Assembly: GCA_035762175.1 (NCBI GenBank) | Contig: DASTPP010000045.1 | Coordinates: 1 to 24,192, forward strand | DNA length: 24,192 bases | Source: DASTPP01 sp035762175 | GTDB lineage: Bacteria; Myxococcota_A; Polyangia; Polyangiales; Polyangiaceae | Reading direction: 5' to 3' | Part shown: piece after piece, positions 1 through 6,216 of the stretch | How positions within the stretch are numbered: the first letter of the stretch is position 1 | Layout: the number at the start of each line of letters is the position of its first letter | Position numbers and translations under genes: made by a program | The notes under the pieces: generated by a model | The model's database searches: none | The model's input: only the letters and a program-made list of their open reading frames with translations | Told to the model about the DNA's origin: nothing

Positions 1-1
1 C

Positions 2-469
2 GCTCTTGACGACCAGCGCCGGCACCTCGCGGTCGACCTGCAAGATGACCACGCCGGGGAACTTGGCGTCCTTCACCGGGTTGACCTTCTCCCAGTCTTT
101 CTTCGCGGTCTGCAGGTACTTGTAGAGCTCCTCGAGGCGCACGACCTTGCCGGCGTCCTCGACGGCGCGCGTGAAGTCGACCGGCCGCTCGTTGACCAAG
201 ACCTGCGTGCCGTTGATGGCCACGACGGGGGCGCTGATCATGTCGAGCGTGTTCTCGGCCGCCGGCAGCGAGACCGTCTTGCTGACGGGCGTCTCGACGC
301 CGCCGGTGAACGACATCAACAGGTAGACGACGACGATCAGCAAGAAGTCGATCATGCTGGTCAGGTTGAGCGAGGCGTTGACCGGCCTGCGCCCCGAACC
401 GGCCGCCCTCTTGCGCACGAAGGCGAGCGAAACCTGGTGCATCAACCGCCGCCCGGGTTTTTGGATCAC
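2..469 (-). CDS. ExbD/TolR-family biopolymer transport protein (3' end outside window)
   Basis: ExbD/TolR proteins are single-pass inner-membrane subunits of proton-driven ExbB/ExbD-type motors that energise outer-membrane transport or envelope functions. Seen here: a short basic N-terminus (RRLMHQVSLAFVRKR), then LNLTSMIDFLLIVVVYLLMSF, a hydrophobic segment with the family's conserved membrane Asp in the SMID position, then a periplasmic region (PAAENTLDMISAPVVAINGTQVLVN) typical of the ExbD fold. The reading frame is open to the window edge after about 155 codons, so the end is missing. I chose GTG at 469 because it overlaps the TGA of the upstream gene as GTGA, implying translational coupling; ATG at 442 is a possible alternative. 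No ExbB gene is visible, so the partner must lie outside the window. Family call is secure; transported substrate unknown. Confidence 0.85.
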   Translation of the reverse strand, partial: MIQKPGRRLMHQVSLAFVRKRAAGSGRRPVNASLNLTSMIDFLLIVVVYLLMSFTGGVETPVSKTVSLPAAENTLDMISAPVVAINGTQVLVNERPVDFTRAVEDAGKVVRLEELYKYLQTAKKDWEKVNPVKDAKFPGVVILQVDREVPALVVKS

Positions 470-666
470 GGCCGCGCCCCCTCGGTCGAAGGCCCCGCCG
501 GCACGTTCGCGTTGGCGTCGACGCGCCCCGCCGTCGACCAGACTGCCGTGAGGGGCAGCAAGGCGATGAGGCACATCATCCGATCGTTCATCGGAACCAT
601 GTTGCTGTCCGAGTCGAGCGGCCGCCGGCCGCCCGTACCGCCCTCGTCTACGCTGACACCGGCCAT
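466..666 (-). CDS. ExbD-like anchor-only small membrane protein (66 aa)
   Basis: The 66-residue product begins MAGVSVDEGG, continues with a polar stretch and DSDSNMVPMNDRMM, then one hydrophobic segment (CLIALLPLTAVW, residues about 32-43) and ends STEGARP. The NMVPMxD...TAVWS pattern resembles the N-terminus of an ExbD/TolR-family protein, including the conserved Asp at the start of the membrane helix (residue 28). Usual ExbD proteins run to about 130-200 residues with a periplasmic domain; here only the anchor plus about 20 residues remain. The start ATG at 666 has a GAGAGGAG Shine-Dalgarno-like run about 8 nt upstream. The stop overlaps the GTG start of the next exbD-like gene. There is no room for a frameshifted periplasmic domain, so this is either an internal deletion or a genuine anchor-only subunit. 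Confidence 0.65.
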   Translation of the reverse strand: MAGVSVDEGGTGGRRPLDSDSNMVPMNDRMMCLIALLPLTAVWSTAGRVDANANVPAGPSTEGARP

Positions 667-1022
667 CGCGTCGCACTCCTCTCGCTCTCTCGCGGGGCGC
701 GCCGCCCCGATCGCCCCGCCACGGCGCGGGGCGCGCGCGCCCGTGCCTCGACGCCCGAAGGCGCGGGCGCGCCCCGGCCCCCGGCGTCCGGAGGGGCGGG
801 CCGGCCGCACCTCGGCGCTCGGGGCGCGGGCGCGCCCGGCCCTCGCGCACCGGGGGCGGTCGCACTCGTACCTCACGCATCGAGGGGCGGGCGCACCCGC
901 CCCCGCGCGACGCCCGGGGCGGGCTCGCCCCCTAGCGACCGAGCGCGGCGGAGAAAGTTCCCGCGATGGTTCGACCCGGGCGGGGCGCCGGCCGGCCCGA
1001 CGCCCCCGGGGGCCCCGCCCCC
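667..1022. other. GC-rich intergenic region with strong hairpins
   Basis: No convincing gene lies in this 356-bp stretch between the M56 peptidase stop and the exbD-like gene, both read on the minus strand. It is almost pure G+C. It contains a perfect 8-bp stem with a 4-nt loop at 884-903 (GGGGCGGG / CCCGCCCC) and a second stem near 915-933. These could act in transcription termination of the upstream peptidase gene, but no T-run follows on the minus strand. Open frames crossing it have the composition of GC-driven shadows. Confidence 0.5.
884..903. terminator. Candidate hairpin downstream of M56 peptidase gene
   Basis: The stem GGGGCGGG pairs perfectly with CCCGCCCC around the loop CGCA. 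It lies about 120 nt beyond the stop of the minus-strand peptidase gene and upstream of the exbD-like gene. A U-tract is absent, so if it terminates transcription it is not a classical intrinsic terminator. Confidence 0.25.
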
Positions 1023-3305
1023 TCAGCGCACCGGCGAAGCCTTGCCCGAAGCGATGGCGCCGTCGATGAGCGCCCGGAGCTCGCGCTCGGCCTGCGCGCT
1101 CGACTCGCGCTGCTGGCGGCCGAGGCGGGCCTGCTCGCGACCGAGCTCACGCTGCCGCTCGCCCAGCGCGGCCTGCTCGCGGCCGAGCTCGTGCTGCCGC
1201 CGCGCGAGATCTCGCATCTCGCGCTCGAACTCGTCGCGCGCTCGGCGCGCGCTCTGCCTTGCTTCGGCCTGGCGGGCGCGGCCCTCGGCCTCGTCTCGCA
1301 CGCGCTCGCGCTCGGCCTGGCGGCGCATCTCTTCGGCCGCCCGCGCCATCTCTTTGGCCGCCAGCTTCATCGCCAGCGCCGCTTGCTGCGCGCCGAGCTC
1401 GCCCTGCTTCTTGCCGAGGGTGCCCTGCTCGGCGCCGAACTTGCCCTGCTCCGCCCCGAGCTCGCCCTGCTGCCGCCCGAGCTCTCTCTGCGGCGCCAGG
1501 GCCTTGCGGACGGCGGCGATCGTCGCCGGGTCGGTGATGGCGTAGGCCCGGTCGCCGCGCCGCACGTAGAGCAGCGGCCCCTTCTTCGCCCCGCGGGCGC
1601 GGCGCGCGGCTTCCAGGTCGTCGAGCGAGCCGTGCATGACGGTCACGTCCTCCTTGCCCGGCTTCGGGTCGAGGAGGACCCAGGCGTCGCGCGAGCGCTC
1701 GGCCCAGGCGAAGCGCTCGCCGACGTGCTCGCGAAAGCGCTCGCGGAAGCCCTCGCGATCGTCGTCGCGGTCGCGGTCGCGGTCGCGGTCGCGGTCGCGG
1801 TCGCGGTCGCGGTCGCGGTCACGGTCACGGTCGCGGTCGCGGTCGCGGTCGCGGTCGCGGTCATGGTCACGATCGCGGCGGTGGCCGCGCGGCGCCGGCC
1901 GACGGGCGTGCGCGCCGCGCTCGCCCTCGGCCGAGGGCTCGGGCGCTCGGGCCTCGTCGCCGGCCTTGTCGGGCGGCGGGGAGGGCGGGGGTGGCGGCGC
2001 CGGCGCGGGCGCCGCGGGCCGGGCGGGCGGCCGGCGCACGACGTCGACGGGGGCGCAGGCGGCCAGCGTCGCGAGCGCGACGGCGACGATCGGCCAGAGG
2101 CGGGAGGGCGTGGGCGCGTGCTCGAGCATGGTGAGTCTCCTCCTGAGAAGGCGGGCGGTCGGCGACGCGCCCGCCGCGACGAGTCGCGTGTCGTCGGCGC
2201 CGACGCCGAGCCGCAAGAGCAGCCGGCCGTACTCGCCCGGCTGCGCGTCGAGGGCGTCGAGTACCATCTGGTCGCAGGCCGCCTCGCGGGCGAGGGCGTA
2301 CTCGCGCGCCGCGAGCCACGCCGCGGGGTGAAAGAAGAAGGCGCGCTCGGCCAGCGCCGGCACCCAGCCGAAGAGCAGATCGCGGCGCCGCACGTGCGCC
2401 AGCTCGTGGCAGAGCGTCATCGCCAGCTCGCCGCCCGAGAGCCCCCGTACGAGGCGCGCGGGCAGCAGCACGACCGGGTGAAGGACGCCGCCGACCTGCG
2501 GCGCGCGCACCTCGGCCGAGACGCGCAGGGCTGGGCAGCGCGCGAGCCCGAGCTTCGACGCGAGCGCCTCGGCGAGCGCCTGCAGCGGCGCGGGCGCCGG
2601 CCCGGCGCGCCCCACCAGCCGGCGCCACCGCGAAAGGTGCCGCCCGAGGGCCAACACCCGCAGCAGCGCGCCCCCGAGCCACAGGACGAGGGCCGCCCGC
2701 ACCACGCTCGCGCCGCGGACGAGCGAGCGCGCGCCCGCGTCACCCGACGACGCCGCGCTCGCCCCGCCGTCGGCCGCGGCCGCCGCGACCGCCCCGCCGT
2801 CGGCCACGGCGGCCACGCCCGCCCCTTCGACCGCGGCCGCCACGCCCGCCCCGTCGTCGGCCGCGCCCGGCGGCGACGAGAGCTCTCCGAAACCTGCCCC
2901 GCTCGGCTCGGTGCGCGCGTTGCTCGACGGCGGCGAAAGGGCCGACGCGCGGGCCGGCGGCGCGGCGCCCTCGGCGGGCGAAGCGGCCGCGGGCGGCACG
3001 GCGGCGGCGGGCGGCGGCGGAGGGGCGGGCGCGGCCGCGGGGCCCGGGGGCGGGCGCCCGGCCAGGCCCGCGACGGCGCCCCGCAGCTCGGCCGGAAGAA
3101 TCGGAATCGGGAGCGCGGGCAGCGGCAAGAGCCCGACGAGCAGCTTCAGCGACACCAGCCACCAGAGCAGCGAGCGCGCCGACGCCGGCAGCGCGGGCCG
3201 CAGCCGGCAGAGGCCCCCCACGGCGAGCGCCAGGAGCGCCCCCTCGAGCGAGACCCGCACGAGCGAGGGCAGCGCCGCCGCCGCAAAGTCGAGGGCGGAC
3301 ATCAC
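1023..3305 (-). CDS. M56-family (BlaR1/MecR1-like) membrane metallopeptidase with Arg-Asp repeat
   Basis: M56 peptidases are zinc proteases embedded in the inner membrane; in BlaR1/MecR1 they sense a signal and relieve repression by the cognate BlaI/MecI. The 760-residue product shows N-terminal hydrophobic segments (about residues 15-35 and 43-75), a third near 210-230, and the zinc motif HELAH near residue 300, followed by LAREAACDQMVLD, the usual downstream glutamate region. A fourth hydrophobic segment (LWPIVAVALATLAAC, near 400) is followed by a Pro/Ala-rich linker, about 20 Arg-Asp dipeptides, a small folded-looking region (AWVLLDPKPGKEDVTVMHG...LLYVRRGDRAYAI) and a long Gln/Glu/Leu-rich coiled-coil tail with LGxxQGELG repeats. 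No penicillin-binding sensor domain is visible, so the ligand is unlikely to be shown by analogy to BlaR1. GTG at 3305 overlaps the blaI-like TGA (GTGA); ATG at 3302 is an equally possible start. Confidence 0.88.
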   Translation of the reverse strand: MMSALDFAAAALPSLVRVSLEGALLALAVGGLCRLRPALPASARSLLWWLVSLKLLVGLLPLPALPIPILPAELRGAVAGLAGRPPPGPAAAPAPPPPPAAAVPPAAASPAEGAAPPARASALSPPSSNARTEPSGAGFGELSSPPGAADDGAGVAAAVEGAGVAAVADGGAVAAAAADGGASAASSGDAGARSLVRGASVVRAALVLWLGGALLRVLALGRHLSRWRRLVGRAGPAPAPLQALAEALASKLGLARCPALRVSAEVRAPQVGGVLHPVVLLPARLVRGLSGGELAMTLCHELAHVRRRDLLFGWVPALAERAFFFHPAAWLAAREYALAREAACDQMVLDALDAQPGEYGRLLLRLGVGADDTRLVAAGASPTARLLRRRLTMLEHAPTPSRLWPIVAVALATLAACAPVDVVRRPPARPAAPAPAPPPPPSPPPDKAGDEARAPEPSAEGERGAHARRPAPRGHRRDRDHDRDRDRDRDRDRDRDRDRDRDRDRDRDRDRDRDDDREGFRERFREHVGERFAWAERSRDAWVLLDPKPGKEDVTVMHGSLDDLEAARRARGAKKGPLLYVRRGDRAYAITDPATIAAVRKALAPQRELGRQQGELGAEQGKFGAEQGTLGKKQGELGAQQAALAMKLAAKEMARAAEEMRRQAERERVRDEAEGRARQAEARQSARRARDEFEREMRDLARRQHELGREQAALGERQRELGREQARLGRQQRESSAQAERELRALIDGAIASGKASPVR
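1761..1873. repeat. Hexanucleotide (GCGGTC)n tract encoding Arg-Asp repeats
   Basis: A run of about 17 or more near-perfect GCGGTC units, with a few ACGGTC and ATGGTC variants, lies inside the M56 peptidase gene. On the minus strand it reads GAC-CGC, giving alternating Asp-Arg. Because the unit is 6 bp, gain or loss of units keeps the reading frame and only changes the length of the charged linker. Open frames seen on the plus strand here are shadows. Confidence 0.9.
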
Positions 3306-3685
3306 TTCTTCTTCCGGCTCCGCGACTGCAGTCGCGCGACGATGTCTTCGAGCTCGGACAGCTCTTCGTCGGACACGTCGGTGCGCTCGGCCAGGTAGGC
3401 CACGAAGGGCGTGACCGAGCCCCCGAGCGTCTTGTCGACGAACGCCCGGACGGCGCCCCGCAGCACCTCGCCCGTCGAGGCGCGCGGGCTGTAGCGGTAG
3501 ACCCCCTCGACCTGCCGGCGCGTGAGGTGGCCCTTGCGCCGCAACCGCTCCATCATCGTGAGCACGGTCGAGCGGGCCAGGCCGCCCTGCTGCCCGAACC
3601 CCTCGGCCACCTCGCCCACCGTCGCCGAGCCCCGCTCGCCGATGTAGCGCAAGAGCGCGAGCTCGCGATCACCGATCGACTTCAT
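3302..3685 (-). CDS. BlaI/MecI/CopY-family transcriptional repressor
   Basis: The 127-residue product matches the length and layout of BlaI/MecI repressors: an N-terminal winged helix (GDRELALLRYIGERGSATVGEVAE, then the recognition region LARSTVLTMMERLRRKGHL, about residues 5-55), a wing (EGVYRYSPRAS) and a C-terminal dimerisation part (GEVLRGAVRAFVDKTLGGSVTPFVAYL...LSELEDIV). Family members bind TACA/TGTA dyads as dimers and are inactivated when the partner M56 protease is triggered. The gene lies directly upstream of and overlaps the peptidase gene by 4 bp, the standard arrangement. ATG at 3685 was chosen because the conserved domain begins there; upstream sequence in the same frame is low-complexity and repetitive. 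Likely autoregulated through the dyads at 3725-3766. The regulated target is not evident. Confidence 0.9.
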   Translation of the reverse strand: MKSIGDRELALLRYIGERGSATVGEVAEGFGQQGGLARSTVLTMMERLRRKGHLTRRQVEGVYRYSPRASTGEVLRGAVRAFVDKTLGGSVTPFVAYLAERTDVSDEELSELEDIVARLQSRSRKKK

Positions 3686-3724
3686 GGCGGGCGCACCGGC
3701 CTCTCTCGCCGGCCGGGCCGGCGT

Positions 3725-3766
3725 GACTACACGTGTCAGCACGCTACCATGCCGACAGTTGTAGTC
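3725..3766. promoter_or_regulatory. Two BlaI-type operator dyads upstream of the repressor gene
   Basis: Two imperfect 16-bp dyads, GACTACACGTGTCAGC (3725-3740) and GCCGACAGTTGTAGTC (3751-3766), each resemble the TACA-N2-TGTA core known for BlaI/MecI sites. Their centres are 26 bp apart. The outer half-sites GACTACA and TGTAGTC are exact inverted copies. They sit 40-81 bp upstream of the repressor start codon on the minus strand, where a promoter would be expected, in a locally less GC-rich patch. The consensus is established knowledge; the assignment to this repressor is inferred from position. Confidence 0.7.
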
Positions 3767-4115
3767 AAGCCGCGACGCCGCGACGCGGGCGCCGCCGCCC
3801 CGGCGGGCTCGGCGGCGGCCCCGCGCAGCGAACGCCGCCTTGGCGAAGCCAGCACGGGCTTCGCCAAGCCGCCGCCTGACTTCGCGAAGCCACCGCCGAC
3901 CGAGCGAAGCCGCCACCTGACTTCGCGAAGCCGCCGCCTGACTTCGCGAAGCCACCGCCTGACTTAGCTAAGCCAGCGCGGGGCAATGACGCCCGTTCGC
4001 GCGCCGCGCGCGGGGCTCGAAACGGGCCGGCGGCCATTTACGAGCGCTCGGAGCGGCCCTATTCATTTCTCTGCCCGCCCCCTGCCCGCCCTCTGCCCGC
4101 CCCCTGCCCGAGCCC
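3767..4115. other. Intergenic region between divergent repressor and pseudokinase genes
   Basis: This stretch holds the 21-bp tandem repeat (3839-3980), a locally AT-richer patch near 4035-4070 (CATTTACGAG, CTATTCATTTCTCTG) that could include the plus-strand promoter, and a short CTGCCCGCC-type repeat at 4071-4110 just before the next start codon. No gene is supported; open frames through the repeat give simple Gly/Lys/Ser or Ser/Arg repeats. Confidence 0.5.
3839..3980. repeat. 21-bp tandem repeat with TTCGCGAA palindromes
   Basis: Consecutive units of the form TTCGCGAAGCCGCCGCCTGAC begin at about 3860, 3881, 3901 (degenerate start), 3922 and 3943, with a partial unit at 3964 whose palindrome has changed to TTAGCTAA and a degenerate copy near 3839. 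Each unit carries the 8-bp palindrome TTCGCGAA or a variant within CTTCGCGAAG. The array is intergenic, between two divergent promoters. Confidence 0.85.
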
Positions 4116-5132
4116 ATGACGCTGGCCCCCCTCACGTGCCCGACCTGCGGCGCGCCACTCTCGCCCGACGCCGCCGGCCGCGTCTTCACCTGTTCGTTCT
4201 GCGGCGCCTCGGCGCGCGCCGAGCGGCGGCTCGTGCAGGCCGCCCGCTTCCGGGCCGCGCTCGCGGGCCTCGACGAGGGCGCCCGCGCCCGCGACGACGT
4301 CGCGTCCGTCGCGGGCGTGCCCTACCGCGTCCTCGGGCGCGTCGCGCGGGGCCAGAGCAGCGACGTCTTCTTGGCCGAGCGGGCCCGTCGGCTGACCGAG
4401 CTCGTCCTCTTGAAGGTGCTGCGCGCGCCCGACGACGCCGACCTCCTCGAGCGCGAGTGGCAGGCGCTCGCCGCGCTGCGCGCGAGCGAGGCGGCGGGCA
4501 CCGCGCAGTTCGCGCGCCGCCTGCCCCAGCCCGTCGCCCGCGGCGTGCTGCAGGCGCCGGGCGTCGCGCCCCGGCCGACGCTGGTGCTGCGCCACCAGAG
4601 CGGCTTCGTCCACACCTTCGACGACGTCGTCGCGGCCCACCCCGGCGGCCTCGACCCCCGCCACACCGTCTGGCTCTTTCGCCGGCTGCTCGAGCTGCTC
4701 GGCTGGGTGCACCAGAGCGGCTGGGCGCACGGCGCGCTCTTGCCCGAGCACCTGCTCGTGCACGCGCGCGATCACGGCGTGCTCGTCGTCGGCTGGTCCT
4801 GCGCCGAGCGCCTCGGCGGCGGGCGGCTCCGGGCCCTCGCCCCCGAGCGCGCGGCCTTCTACCCGCCCGACCTCGGCCGGGGCGCCCCGCCCTCGGCCGC
4901 GAGCGATCTCGCCATGGCCGCGCGCTGCGTCGCCCACGCCGCGTTCGGGGGCGAGCTCCGGCTGCCCCCTTCGCTGCCCGCGCCGCTCGCGGCCCTCCTG
5001 CGCCCGTACGTCGAAGGCGGCCGCGCGCCGACCGACGACGCCTGGCGCCTCGAGAAGCTGGTGGCCGCCGCGGCGCGCGAGGCCTTCGGGCCCCCGACCT
5101 ACGTCCGCCTTCCGATGCCGGGCTGGCGCTGA
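4116..5132 (+). CDS. Zinc-ribbon protein kinase-like protein, predicted pseudokinase
   Basis: The 338-residue product starts with a four-cysteine zinc ribbon (CPTC at residues 8-11, CSFC at 26-29), then a protein-kinase-like fold: a glycine-loop-like stretch LGRVARGQSSDVFLAE (about 72-88), a Lys in LLKVLR (about residue 100) and a possible helix-C Glu in LEREWQAL. The catalytic-loop position reads WAHGALLPEHLLV (about 203-215), lacking the HRD aspartate, and the DFG position reads VVGWS. It is therefore expected to bind a nucleotide or a partner but not to phosphorylate by the canonical mechanism. No membrane segment is seen, so it is probably cytoplasmic. A vWA gene follows 100 bp downstream on the same strand, and an adenylosuccinate-synthetase-like gene after that. 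The start ATG lacks a clear Shine-Dalgarno. A divergent active kinase cannot be excluded. Confidence 0.75.
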   Translation: MTLAPLTCPTCGAPLSPDAAGRVFTCSFCGASARAERRLVQAARFRAALAGLDEGARARDDVASVAGVPYRVLGRVARGQSSDVFLAERARRLTELVLLKVLRAPDDADLLEREWQALAALRASEAAGTAQFARRLPQPVARGVLQAPGVAPRPTLVLRHQSGFVHTFDDVVAAHPGGLDPRHTVWLFRRLLELLGWVHQSGWAHGALLPEHLLVHARDHGVLVVGWSCAERLGGGRLRALAPERAAFYPPDLGRGAPPSAASDLAMAARCVAHAAFGGELRLPPSLPAPLAALLRPYVEGGRAPTDDAWRLEKLVAAAAREAFGPPTYVRLPMPGWR

Positions 5133-5142
5133 GCCGCCCGGG

Positions 5143-5196
5143 CCCGTTCACCGCCGGGCCGGCCCGAGGCCGCCCCCGCCCGTTCACCGCCGGGCC
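5143..5196. repeat. Two 18-bp direct repeats between pseudokinase and vWA genes
   Basis: CCCGTTCACCGCCGGGCC occurs at 5143-5160 and 5179-5196, a 36-bp period. The copies lie in the 100-bp gap of an otherwise compact gene cluster. They could be a regulatory or processing site, or a simple duplication. Confidence 0.6.
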
Positions 5197-5232
5197 CCGC
5201 CCAAGGCCGCCCCGGCTCCGCACGAGGACACC

Positions 5233-6216
5233 ATGGGATTCGGCAATTACAGTCACGAAGCGCACGAAGCCATCACCCGCGCCCGCGCCGAGCTGCCCCG
5301 GCAAGAGGTATTCAAGCAGCGATCTTGCCACCCCCTGATGGACCCGAAAGGCGTGCACCTGCGCGAGAGCCGCGACAGCGCCGAGCACCCGAACTCGCTC
5401 TCGATCGCCTTCGCGCTCGACGTGACCGGGTCGATGGGCGACATACCCGACCTGCTGGCGCGGCGCGAGCTGCCGAAGTTCATGCAACTCTTGCTCGACT
5501 GCGGCGTCGCCGACCCGCAACTTCTCTTCGTCGCCGTCGGCGACGCGGCGAGCGGCGACCGCGCGCCCTTGCAGGTCGGGCAGTTCGAATCGACCGCCGA
5601 ACTGATGGACCGCTGGCTCACCTGGTCGTACCTCGAGGGCGGCGGCGGCTCGTTCGGCCACGAGTCGTACGAGCTCGCGCTCTACTTTCTCGCCGAGCAC
5701 ACCGAGATCGACTGCTGGGTCAAGCGCCGAAAGCGCGGTTACATGTTCATGACCGGCGACGAGAAGCCCTACCCCGCCGTCTCCAAGCACCAGGTCGACA
5801 CGCTGATCGGCGAGCGCCTCGACGACGACATCCCCGTTGCCGCCGCCGTCGCCGCCCTTCAAGAGACGTACGAGCCTTTCTTCCTCATCCCCGACGCGCG
5901 GCGGCGCGAGCACTGCGAGCGCACCTGGCGCGATCTGCTCGGCGACCACGTGCTCTGCCTCGAGCGCCCCGCCGACACCTGCTACGCGGCCGCCGGCGCC
6001 ATCGCGCTCGGCGAGAAGCTCGTCGCCGACCTCGACGCCCTCGCCGCCCTGCTCGGCCGCGCCGGCGCCCCGCGCGAGCAGGTCGGCTCCGTCGTCCGGG
6101 CCCTGACCCCCTTCGCCGCCTCGCTCGGCCGCGACGGCGCCCCCTCGCCCCGGCTCGACCCGGCGAGGCCGGGCGCCGACGGCCCGAGCCGCTGGAAGCG
6201 CCTCGGGGGCGGCTGA
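5233..6216 (+). CDS. von Willebrand factor A (vWA) domain protein
   Basis: The 327-residue product has a vWA/Rossmann core with a MIDAS-like motif DVTGSMGDIP (about residues 65-74; DxTxS variant of DxSxS), a Thr/Asp region (LEGGGGSFGHESYELALYFL) and the strand-plus-acid KRGYMFMTGDEKPYP (about 168-182). vWA domains with a MIDAS hold a divalent metal and usually scaffold protein assemblies or sense ligands. There is no signal peptide or membrane segment, so it is probably cytoplasmic. ATG at 5233 follows GAGG at a normal distance. Its stop overlaps the next start as TGATG, so it is tightly coupled to the synthetase-like gene. Together with the upstream pseudokinase it suggests a regulatory complex around that enzyme. 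The partner and trigger are unknown. Confidence 0.85.
   Translation: MGFGNYSHEAHEAITRARAELPRQEVFKQRSCHPLMDPKGVHLRESRDSAEHPNSLSIAFALDVTGSMGDIPDLLARRELPKFMQLLLDCGVADPQLLFVAVGDAASGDRAPLQVGQFESTAELMDRWLTWSYLEGGGGSFGHESYELALYFLAEHTEIDCWVKRRKRGYMFMTGDEKPYPAVSKHQVDTLIGERLDDDIPVAAAVAALQETYEPFFLIPDARRREHCERTWRDLLGDHVLCLERPADTCYAAAGAIALGEKLVADLDALAALLGRAGAPREQVGSVVRALTPFAASLGRDGAPSPRLDPARPGADGPSRWKRLGGG

Noticed and set aside
966..3398. Long plus-strand open frame opposite the M56 peptidase
   Set aside because: Low-complexity Arg/Ala/Val composition with a repeat derived from the (GCGGTC)n tract; the opposite strand has clear HELAH and membrane segments.
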